From: an uncultured Kouleothrix sp.
Lineage (GTDB): Bacteria > Chloroflexota > Chloroflexia > Chloroflexales > Roseiflexaceae
DNA: 7,008 bases
NCBI GenBank assembly: GCA_937858455.1
Contig: CALLYN010000785.1
Coordinates: 1 to 7,008, forward strand
Direction: 5' to 3'
In this document: in pieces, positions 1 to 4,425 of the stretch
Position numbering within the stretch: the first letter of the stretch is position 1
Layout of the letters: every line of letters begins with the position of its first letter
Position numbers and translations under genes: made by a program
The notes under the pieces: generated by a model
Told to the model about the DNA's origin: nothing
Database searches by the model: none
The model's input: only the letters and a program-made list of their open reading frames with translations

Positions 1-129
1 CTGCTCGATGCTCAGCAGCAGCCAGCCGCGCCGCCGGCGAAGCACCCAGACACCTGCTCGAAACAGACTGTGGACAAACCAGCGATTGGGGAATGCCGGC
101 CAGCGCCAGCACGGTGGGATGAGAATCAT
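1..129 (-). CDS. Partial ORF, N-terminus of an unrecognised Trp/Arg-rich protein
   Basis: A minus-strand reading frame starts at the ATG complementary to 127-129 and stays open for 43 codons to the left edge, so only the N-terminus is visible. A purine-rich GGAGA lies about 7-8 nt upstream of the ATG and supports this start. The visible peptide is basic and aromatic: it begins MILIPPCWRW, continues through FPNRWFVHSLFRAG, has a run of four Arg at about residues 32-35, then a hydrophobic stretch ending LLLSIEQ. I do not recognise the family. Three TAAACGGTTC-type sites lie just upstream and one overlaps the ribosome-binding region, which suggests that the gene is repressed at its own promoter. 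The antisense plus-strand frame over 8-199 is considered a shadow. Because only 43 codons can be read, the call could be chance; the start signal and operator placement are the main support. Confidence 0.4.
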   Translation of the reverse strand, partial: MILIPPCWRWPAFPNRWFVHSLFRAGVWVLRRRRGWLLLSIEQ

Positions 130-206
130 AAACGGTTCTCCGCTGCTCTTGACTTCTGCGCGAGAACCGTTTAGGATGGTGGTGCACCGAACCATCTAAA
201 CGGTTC
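129..206. promoter_or_regulatory. Cluster of three TAAACGGTTC operator-like sites
   Basis: The 10-mer TAAACGGTTC occurs at 129-138 and 197-206 and, inverted, at 164-173 (GAACCGTTTA). The second and third sites are arms of a longer inverted repeat, 164-180 with 191-206 (GAACCGTTTAGGATGGT against ACCATCTAAACGGTTC, one bulged base). The leftmost site abuts the start codon of the minus-strand gene and overlaps its ribosome-binding region. The middle site sits between the -35 and -10 of a candidate plus-strand promoter. This is the usual layout of repressor operators in a divergent control region. Which protein binds is unknown; the Cro/C1-like gene at 882 is one candidate by inference only. Confidence 0.5.
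149..177 (+). promoter_or_regulatory. Candidate sigma-70-type promoter (TTGACT-N17-TAGGAT)
   Basis: TTGACT at 149-154 and TAGGAT at 172-177 are separated by exactly 17 bp, a good match to a housekeeping promoter. Initiation would fall near 184. No ORF with a start signal follows closely. The transcript would instead run into the terminator-like hairpin at 209-240, giving an RNA of roughly 60-70 nt. An operator-like GAACCGTTTA lies inside the promoter spacer. Confidence 0.4.
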
Positions 207-208
207 CC

Positions 209-244
209 GCCAAAGCCGGCTTTAGCGAGCCGGTTTTGGCTTTC
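209..244 (+). terminator. Terminator-like hairpin
   Basis: GCCAAAGCCGGCT (209-221) pairs with AGCCGGTTTTGGC (228-240) around a 6-nt loop (TTAGCG). All 13 positions pair, one as a G-U wobble. TTTC follows at once on the plus strand, so a factor-independent terminator for plus-strand transcription is likely, though the T tract is short. The minus strand has no T tract after the stem. Confidence 0.5.
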
Positions 245-592
245 TATCGCCCCCCGCTACCCCCCACCCCACACCCCTCTTTTATCACCACTGCCGCCAC
301 TGCTCCAGCCGAAATAGTGCTTGCATACAAGCATTCATTCTTCAAAACTTGCTTAGCTATGCGATTCTGCCAAAATCAAAGTACTAGCATATTTAAAAGT
401 ACTCCTCGCGGCCCCTATTCGTGTCTATAAACGGCTACTGCAGTTCTAGCATTCAAGAAAGCACCACGCTCAAACAATATCGACTTAGAAAAACATTTTG
501 GTAAGCATAGCACCAGAGTATCGATTTGCCTAGCCCTCAAACCGAACAAAAACCATAACGATTCCTTATCGATTCAATAGACATATAACGGC
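245..592. other. AT-rich stretch without a convincing gene
   Basis: I see no supported gene here. A C-rich run (about 250-276) is followed by markedly AT-rich DNA, unlike the GC-rich translocase gene downstream. Small structures are visible: TGCTTG-CATA-CAAGCA (318-333), two AGTACT palindromes 18 bp apart (380-385 and 398-403) with AT-rich DNA between them, and two CGATTC direct repeats (559-564, 570-575). The plus-strand frame over 236-430 lacks a start signal and reads as non-coding. Regulatory or origin functions are possible but unproven. Confidence 0.4.
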
Positions 593-757
593 TTAACAAA
601 TACTTATAGCCCAATTACCCCTATTCCTTTCTGTATTTTCTGTATTTTCTGAACTTTCTGAACTTTCTGAATGTTCTAAAATTTTTCGAACATCATCGGT
701 ACTTTCAGGGCACAGCGCTACCCAACCAGCCAGTGCTTTCTTAAGCCATGTAACCAT
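593..757 (-). CDS. Small ORF, 54 aa, Ser/Glu/Asn/Thr-rich tail
   Basis: A minus-strand frame encodes MVTWLKKALAGWVALCPES followed by TDDVRKILEH and a low-complexity acidic tail of SES, SEN and TEN triplets, ending RGNWAISIC. The tail is written by the 9-bp tandem repeat at 630-683. The frame can be extended upstream to an ATG at 788-790 (65 aa), but that start lies upstream of the predicted transcription start of the divergent promoter (-10 at 781-786). I therefore prefer the ATG complementary to 755-757. Its Shine-Dalgarno signal is weak, and the transcript leader would be only about 17 nt. The N-terminal part is amphipathic and ends in a DDVRKIL helix-like segment. No family is recognised. 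It is divergent from the Cro/C1-like gene and shares its control region, which suggests an accessory or regulatory role in the same element. It may also be non-coding. Confidence 0.35.
   Translation of the reverse strand: MVTWLKKALAGWVALCPESTDDVRKILEHSESSESSENTENTERNRGNWAISIC
630..683. repeat. 9-bp tandem repeat, six units
   Basis: Six consecutive 9-mers read TCTGTATTT twice, TCTGAACTT twice, TCTGAATGT, then TCTAAAATT. Adjacent units are identical in pairs, as expected from stepwise slippage duplication. The period is a multiple of three, so in the minus-strand ORF the copies keep frame and encode SES, SEN and TEN units. Confidence 0.85.
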
Positions 758-765
758 GCAATTCA

Positions 766-819
766 CTACATATGTAGCGTAGCCTACCATATGATCGAAT
801 TACCGTCAATACATATGTA
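766..819. promoter_or_regulatory. Paired TACATATGTA palindromes (operators)
   Basis: A perfect 10-bp palindrome TACATATGTA occurs at 767-776, extended to 12 bp as CTACATATGTAG at 766-777, and again at 810-819. Their centres are 43 bp apart, about four helical turns, so bound dimers would face the same side of the DNA. One site covers the predicted start point of the minus-strand promoter. The other lies between the two -35 boxes and just upstream of the plus-strand one. The likely binder is the Cro/C1-like protein encoded at 882 (inference). Confidence 0.55.
781..809 (-). promoter_or_regulatory. Candidate minus-strand promoter (TTGACG-N17-TAGGCT)
   Basis: Read on the minus strand, TTGACG (complement of 804-809) is followed after 17 bp by TAGGCT (complement of 781-786). 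The -35 box is the same six bases as in the plus-strand promoter at 828, so the two look like a mirrored pair. The start point would fall near 774, inside the palindrome at 766-777. It would drive the small ORF ending at 593. Confidence 0.4.
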
Positions 820-827
820 CATAGGTA

Positions 828-856
828 TTGACGACTGAGTGACTATCTGCTAGACT
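828..856 (+). promoter_or_regulatory. Candidate promoter of the Cro/C1-like gene (TTGACG-N17-TAGACT)
   Basis: TTGACG at 828-833 and TAGACT at 851-856 are spaced by 17 bp, 25 bp upstream of the ATG at 882. Transcription would start near 863, leaving a leader of about 19 nt that contains AGGGAGG at 871-877. The palindrome at 810-819 ends 8 bp upstream of the -35 box. Confidence 0.55.
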
Positions 857-881
857 GCCTGCTAATCAGCAGGGAGGTTCT

Positions 882-1145
882 ATGATTCGGCTACGAGTTC
901 GGGAGGTAGCACAAAGTCGAGGTATTACCACTATCACAGAGCTGGCAACTCAGGCAGGCTTAGCCTACGACACTGCGGCAGATTTCTGGCATGCTCGAAT
1001 GAAGCGCATCGATCTTGTGGTTCTGGATCGAGTCTGCAGGACGCTGAGATGCCGTGTTGAGGAAATTTTAGAACAAACTGAAGATCGGCGCGCCGCTCGT
1101 ATCGCGGGCAGTCAACCTTACACGACACGAGCGGCGTTGGGATGA
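882..1145 (+). CDS. Cro/C1-family HTH transcriptional regulator (HTH_26 type)
   Basis: This 87-aa protein looks like a compact single-domain helix-turn-helix regulator. It opens MIRLRVREVAQSRGI, the typical start of HTH_26 / YozG-like Xre proteins. The helix-turn-helix lies at about residues 16-42 (TITELATQAGLAYDTAADFW). It is followed by DLVVLDRVCRTLRCRVEEILE (about 44-64), the conserved fifth-helix region of the family, where the usual form is LDRIARALGVSVEDLLE. The basic tail is variable. The start is supported by AGGGAGG 4 nt upstream of the ATG and by a well-placed promoter. It probably binds the nearby palindromes as a dimer and controls its own transcription and that of the divergent small ORF. 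Its stop codon overlaps a possible ATG (ATGA, 1142-1145), and the translocase gene follows about 200 bp downstream on the same strand. Family assignment is confident; the target sites are inference. Confidence 0.85.
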   Translation: MIRLRVREVAQSRGITTITELATQAGLAYDTAADFWHARMKRIDLVVLDRVCRTLRCRVEEILEQTEDRRAARIAGSQPYTTRAALG

Positions 1146-1285
1146 GTCCTACAGCGTGCTGGTCACACGCTACGGGCCTCAGCCCTAGTATACGCGACCG
1201 CGTTAGAATGGGCAATTGCTATGGTCATTCGTTTCGCTGGCCGGGCGCTACACCGGCTGGCTACCCCTTGGCGCCGCGCGGCTAG
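1142..1285 (+). CDS. Doubtful 47-aa ORF overlapping the regulator stop codon
   Basis: An ATG overlaps the regulator's TGA as ATGA, the arrangement used for translational coupling, and opens a 47-codon frame ending at the TAG at 1283-1285. The product would begin MSPTACWSHATGLSPS, with no hydrophobic segment and no family I recognise. It overlaps a second mini-ORF in another frame (1221-1346), so at most one of them is likely to be real. It is listed because this 197-bp gap between two co-directional genes is otherwise unexplained. Confidence 0.2.
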   Translation: MSPTACWSHATGLSPSIRDRVRMGNCYGHSFRWPGATPAGYPLAPRG

Positions 1286-1346
1286 CGCGCCCCCACCGCC
1301 CCGGCCCACCCCAGCCAGGCCGCAGCCGAACGGAGGCGAAACATGA
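1221..1346 (+). CDS. Doubtful 41-aa basic, Pro-rich ORF coupled to the translocase start
   Basis: A 41-codon frame starts at ATG 1221 and ends with a TGA that overlaps the translocase ATG (ATGA at 1343-1346). The product would begin MVIRFAGRALHRLATPWRRA and continue with a PPPPRPTPARP stretch, so it is basic and then proline-rich. The end of the ORF contains the GGAGG (1332-1336) that serves the translocase. Overlapping stop and start codons are common within operons and would couple translation, but the upstream Shine-Dalgarno is weak and no family is recognised. It could be a leader peptide or simply non-coding. Confidence 0.25.
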   Translation: MVIRFAGRALHRLATPWRRAASAPPPPRPTPARPQPNGGET

Positions 1347-2944
1347 AGCTGCTCGCACTCCCGCTGGCGATCGTGGCGCTGATCATCGGCCTGGCGCTGG
1401 CCGGGCCTATCCGCGAGCGCTACCAGGCCACCACCGACCACCAGCGCGCCTTGCAGCTAATCGAGCAAGAGCGCGCCCAGCTCGAGCTTCAGCAGTACCA
1501 GGCCGCGCAATCGGCCAGCCTGCCGGCGCAGATCGCGGCGCGCTACGGGCTGGTGCTGCTGCTGCTCGCCGGCGCCGGCGGCATGCTCTGGGTGGCGCGC
1601 GACGCCTACATGCAGCGCCGCGCCCCGATTGTACGCTTCGACGCAGCACGGCCATTGGTGGCACGCAAGCTGATCGAGCAGGCCGACCCGCAGCTGATCG
1701 AGGCGATGCTGGCGGCGCTGCAGCTCGATGGCCAGGCGGCGATCGAGCGCGCCCGCGCCTCGGGCAGCGTGCCGACCAGCTACGCCCCGCACATCACGAT
1801 CGCCGCCCCGAAAACCCAGCCACTCGAGCCGGGCATGCTGCCCACCAACGTGGCAAAGCCTGAGCGGCCCACGCTGGCCGCGCTGCCGGGCGAAAGCACG
1901 CTGGCTGCGCTGCTGCGCACCAATATCATTGGCCGGTCGGGCAACAGCCTGCACATCGGCAACGCCGTAGCCGACGGCACGCCAATCTACCTGGAGCTGG
2001 CCAGCTGGGGTGCGCTGGCGCTTGGCGGCAAATCGCGCACCGGCAAAACATCGCGCATCGTCTACTACCTGGCGCAGGCGCACCTGAACGGCTGGCGCAT
2101 AGTGATCTGCGACAAGCACGGCGCCGGCGGCAAATCCGACGCGCTGCTGGCGAAAGTGCAGCCGCTCGAAGGCTCGTTTCTGTTACCAGCCGCTGTGACG
2201 CAGGCCGAAATGAACCGGCGTATTCAGCAGGTATATACAATCGGAAAGCGGCGCATTGAGAACCAGGATGGCACGCGCTACCCGATCGTGCTGGTGGTCG
2301 ACGAGTTCACCAACCTGGTGCTGAACGACTGGCTGAGCGAGGCCACACTCAACCAGCTGATGGCGATCGCCAACGAATTCGCCGGCGTCAACATCCATAG
2401 CCTGATCATCGGGCACGATTGGTCGGCCAGCTGCCTGGGGAAAGAGCGCGGCGCAGCATTCCGGCGTATCACAACCCACCGCATCGCGCACCGGCTCGAC
2501 GCGGCCGGCGCGCAGTTCCTGCTGCCCAGCGGGATGGGCAAGCTGGCCGAGGGGCTGACGATCGGCCAGGCGATCTACGTGGACGACACCGGCGAGCCAG
2601 TGCTGGTAGATTGCCCCTACCTTCAAGAAGACGATCTGGCATTCGCCGCCGGGCAGACTGGCCAGTGGCGCGGAACATATCGTGGCACAAAAATAGCTAC
2701 TTCCGCCGTAGCTCCCATAGTGACATCGGGAAGTAACGTGGAAGTAGGTACGGAAGTGGCCACTTCCAGGCATCCTAATGCGGAAAATCCCAACACAGCA
2801 CGGGTGCGCTCACTGCTGCGCGAAAAGCGCAGCCAGAACGAGATCATTAGCCTGGTGTGGGGCGCTTCGGGTGGCCGGGCATACCAGCAGGCCGCAGAGG
2901 AGCTGCGCGACATCCTGGCCCAGCTCGCCGAGGGCGTGGCGTGA
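1343..2944 (+). CDS. Membrane-anchored FtsK/SpoIIIE-type DNA translocase (TraB/HerA-like)
   Basis: This 533-aa ATPase is predicted to pump double-stranded DNA, as in plasmid or integrative-element transfer or segregation. Domains in order: two hydrophobic segments (residues 1-20 and about 66-85) separated by a Gln/Glu/Arg-rich stretch that probably forms a coiled coil; a linker (90-190); the motor with Walker A GKSRTGKT (229-236) and Walker B IVLVVDEF (315-322); a low-complexity linker (about 445-485); and a C-terminal segment VRSLLREKRSQNEIISLVWG (488-507) that looks like a helix-turn-helix, comparable in position to the DNA-reading gamma domain of FtsK/TraB. Chromosomal FtsK is usually longer with four membrane segments, so the shorter form fits a mobile-element translocase. 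GGAGG at 1332-1336 lies 6 nt before the ATG. The upstream neighbour is a repressor-like gene; a terminator-like hairpin follows 43 bp after the stop. The transfer role is inference; the ATPase family is well supported. Confidence 0.9.
   Translation: MKLLALPLAIVALIIGLALAGPIRERYQATTDHQRALQLIEQERAQLELQQYQAAQSASLPAQIAARYGLVLLLLAGAGGMLWVARDAYMQRRAPIVRFDAARPLVARKLIEQADPQLIEAMLAALQLDGQAAIERARASGSVPTSYAPHITIAAPKTQPLEPGMLPTNVAKPERPTLAALPGESTLAALLRTNIIGRSGNSLHIGNAVADGTPIYLELASWGALALGGKSRTGKTSRIVYYLAQAHLNGWRIVICDKHGAGGKSDALLAKVQPLEGSFLLPAAVTQAEMNRRIQQVYTIGKRRIENQDGTRYPIVLVVDEFTNLVLNDWLSEATLNQLMAIANEFAGVNIHSLIIGHDWSASCLGKERGAAFRRITTHRIAHRLDAAGAQFLLPSGMGKLAEGLTIGQAIYVDDTGEPVLVDCPYLQEDDLAFAAGQTGQWRGTYRGTKIATSAVAPIVTSGSNVEVGTEVATSRHPNAENPNTARVRSLLREKRSQNEIISLVWGASGGRAYQQAAEELRDILAQLAEGVA
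2699..2767. repeat. GGAAGT site cluster inside the translocase gene
   Basis: GGAAGT occurs at 2729-2734, 2740-2745 and 2752-2757, and inverted (ACTTCC) at 2699-2704 and 2762-2767. The direct copies are 11 and 12 bp apart, about one helical turn. The last direct and inverted copies form a perfect 16-bp palindrome, GGAAGTGGCCACTTCC (2752-2767). A small GCTAC/GTAGC hairpin (2696-2712) lies at the left edge. At protein level this is the low-complexity linker between the motor and the C-terminal domain, so the DNA is relatively free of coding constraint. Confidence 0.65.
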
Positions 2945-2987
2945 TTGCGTTTCCGCAAAACACTTAAAAAACGGTTGAAAGATCTCG

Positions 2988-3027
2988 GAACGAGCCTCCC
3001 AAAAATACCGGGAGGCCCGTTCTATAT
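2988..3027 (+). terminator. Terminator-like hairpin after the translocase gene
   Basis: GAACGAGCCTCCC (2988-3000) pairs with GGGAGGCCCGTTC (3010-3022) with one A-C mismatch in 13 positions, around the loop AAAAATACC. The following bases TATAT are AT-rich but not a T run. It separates the translocase gene from the secreted protein gene and probably ends translocase transcription. Confidence 0.55.
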
Positions 3028-3071
3028 GTGAATATCCCCTCGCTGCCCGGTTTTGGATAAGAAAGGCTTAT

Positions 3072-3686
3072 ATGCGCCGACTCTTCCTGCTCCTGCCCTT
3101 GGCTCTCGTGGCGGCTGCCCTTGGCGTCGCCGCAGCCGCAGCGCCCGACTGTACCACGCAGCAATGCCTGTACCTGCCACTCGCCGTCAAGCCGCCGAGC
3201 AACGCCCCCGAGCCAACCAACACCGCAACCCCTACAAACCCACCGCCCGACATAACGCCCACCCAAACCCTTCCCCCAAGCAGGACACCCACCCGCATAG
3301 CAACACCAACGGCAAGCAGCACCCCGACGCGCACAACCACAGCAAGCCCAACCGCCACGCCAACCCTACCGCCGCCATCGTTTGTCAGCTGTGGCACCCA
3401 GCCCGACGCGGCGAGCGCGCCAAACTGGCCGGTGCAAATTACCGCTATCAACAAGGCAACTGAAACCGTCACGCTCAAAAATCGCAGCAGCGTGGCGATC
3501 GACCTGACTAACTGGAATATGTGCAGCATCACCGGCGGGCAGCATCACCCGATCAGCGGCAGCCTGGCCCCTGGCGAAGTGAAAAACTTTGTGAACACCG
3601 GCGGATCGATCTGGAACAACACCTCCGCCGATCCAGGCGCGCTCTACAACCCGAATGGCCAGCTGGTCAGCTATTTCAACAGCTAG
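3072..3686 (+). CDS. Secreted lamin-tail-domain (LTD) protein
   Basis: This 204-aa protein is predicted to be exported. Residues 1-24 are a typical signal peptide: MRRLF, then a Leu/Ala core ending AAAAA, with cleavage likely before PDC. Next comes CLYLPLAVK (32-40), resembling the short YLPL motif of many extracellular Chloroflexota proteins. Residues 41-102 are a Pro/Thr/Ser-rich linker, probably extended and wall-spanning. Residues about 118-204 match a lamin-tail beta-sandwich: VQITAINKATETVTLKN, DLTNWNM, then GSLAPGE and LYNPNGQLV near the end. Cysteines at 27, 32, 107 and 151 could form disulfides outside the cell. LTD domains are non-catalytic and probably mediate surface binding or adhesion. 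The ATG at 3072 follows AAAGG (3062-3066) with 5-nt spacing. The gene has its own upstream gap after a terminator-like hairpin and shows no operon partner. Domain calls are confident; the biological role is not known. Confidence 0.85.
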   Translation: MRRLFLLLPLALVAAALGVAAAAAPDCTTQQCLYLPLAVKPPSNAPEPTNTATPTNPPPDITPTQTLPPSRTPTRIATPTASSTPTRTTTASPTATPTLPPPSFVSCGTQPDAASAPNWPVQITAINKATETVTLKNRSSVAIDLTNWNMCSITGGQHHPISGSLAPGEVKNFVNTGGSIWNNTSADPGALYNPNGQLVSYFNS

Positions 3687-3714
3687 GGCACGCGCGCGGC
3701 AGGTACATCTCTAT

Positions 3715-3748
3715 GAACACCGCCTGGTCTTGCGTCCGGGCGGTGTTC
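3715..3748 (+). terminator. Hairpin after the LTD gene
   Basis: GAACACCGCC (3715-3724) and GGCGGTGTTC (3739-3748) form a perfect 10-bp stem with a 14-nt loop, starting 28 bp after the LTD stop codon. The next bases are GTATAT, so a classic T tract is missing. The loop contains the first TTGCGTCCGG repeat copy. It may end LTD transcription or belong to the repeat family. Confidence 0.4.
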
Positions 3749-3960
3749 GTATATGCGATGTTGCAAAGCGGCATTGCGTCCGGGCGGCTCTAGCGCGTCC
3801 TAATGGCCCAGATCGGCATTGCGTCTGGCGTCCGGCATTGCGTCCGGGCAGCAGCGCCTGCGGGAGCCCCAGAATCCCTTCAAAATAGGCTTGCGTCCGG
3901 GCAGCTTCAGGCCGTCCCAATGCCACAATCAGCCCTTGCGTCCGGCGTCCGGCGTCCGGC
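3730..3960. repeat. Six interspersed TTGCGTCCGG repeats
   Basis: Copies start at 3730, 3774, 3819 (one change, TTGCGTCTGG), 3838, 3891 and 3936. The spacings are 44, 45, 19, 53 and 45 bp. Four copies extend to TTGCGTCCGGGCGG or TTGCGTCCGGGCAGC, and copies two to four are preceded by CGGCA. The last copy decays into a GCGTCCG triplet array (TTGCGTCCGG then CGTCCGG twice). The DNA between copies is not conserved. No gene is supported here: the minus-strand frame over this region simply translates the repeat. Confidence 0.75.
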
Positions 3961-4350
3961 CGATTTTTCAACCCACCCCAACCCTGATTGGCCAAGCCAA
4001 AGATCAACATGCGTCGCCGAGCATCGCAGTTCAGATAGCCAATTTTCAAACTACTGCTCGCCGGTTCGGCATGGGTTGCCAAGAGCCGCCAGGTTGCACG
4101 GATCGCGTATGCTCGGGTGCTCAGGCGCCTAAGGCGGCCTCAGCGACCGCCAGCGCCAGCGCGGCGATCTTCAATAAATGCCGCGCGCGCGATGGACGAA
4201 AAATCGCGTGTGCTCCGTTTAGTAGATGAGCCACCTATCTGGCCTCGGTCGCTCCTGACCGGGGCCGCCGACCGGGTGCGACCACTGACCTGCCAAATGG
4301 TATGAATTGTGCAGCGGCGCGCGACGGTGGCCACATACGCAGTTTCGTAC
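3961..4350. other. Intergenic region without a recognised gene
   Basis: I see no supported feature in this stretch. Short frames exist on both strands (for example 4117-4305 plus and 4140-4334 minus), but none has a ribosome-binding site together with recognisable protein sequence. It contains no cas gene and no tRNA. It may hold decayed coding sequence. Confidence 0.4.
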
Positions 4351-4351
4351 A

Positions 4352-4425
4352 GTGATGCTGGTCAGTGGTGATGCACGCGCAGCGCAGCAGGACGCCTAAA
4401 AACGCATACCTGGTGATGCGAGGCT
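4352..4425 (+). promoter_or_regulatory. Possible CRISPR leader segment with GTGATGC motifs
   Basis: The 74 bp just before repeat 1 contain GTGATGC three times (4352-4358, 4368-4374, 4413-4419), the last two as TGGTGATGC and the last ending 6 bp before the array. If the array is read on the plus strand, as its repeat suggests, this would be the leader where new spacers enter. Unlike many leaders it is not AT-rich, and I cannot identify a clear promoter, so the call is weak. Confidence 0.25.
4381..4397. repeat. Left copy of a 17-bp direct repeat flanking the array
   Basis: AGCGCAGCAGGACGCCT here matches AGCGCATCAGGACGCCT at 5659-5675 at 16 of 17 positions in the same orientation. This copy ends 28 bp before the first CRISPR repeat. 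Confidence 0.6.

Noticed and set aside
69..77. TGTGGACAA, one mismatch from a DnaA box
   Set aside because: It is a single imperfect copy within a likely coding frame. No cluster of boxes nearby supports an origin.
236..430. 64-aa plus-strand frame in the AT-rich region
   Set aside because: It starts inside the terminator stem, has no ribosome-binding site, and its sequence looks non-coding.
758..790. Upstream ATG (788-790) giving a 65-aa version of the small minus-strand ORF
   Set aside because: It lies upstream of the predicted transcription start of the minus-strand promoter and lacks a ribosome-binding site, so the ATG at 755-757 is preferred.
1216..1863. 215-aa plus-strand frame and several minus-strand frames over the translocase gene
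   Set aside because: They are Arg/Ala/Pro-rich shadow frames typical of GC-rich DNA. The translocase frame has Walker motifs, a good start and a good ribosome-binding site.
3053..3532. Other frames over the LTD gene (plus 3053-3463, minus 3068-3532)
   Set aside because: The LTD frame has a signal peptide, linker and domain in order; the others are low-complexity shadows of the Pro/Thr linker DNA.
3711..4082. 123-aa minus-strand frame with repeated AARTQ and PGRNAG words
   Set aside because: The repeated words come from the TTGCGTCCGG DNA repeat. There is no ribosome-binding site or recognisable domain.
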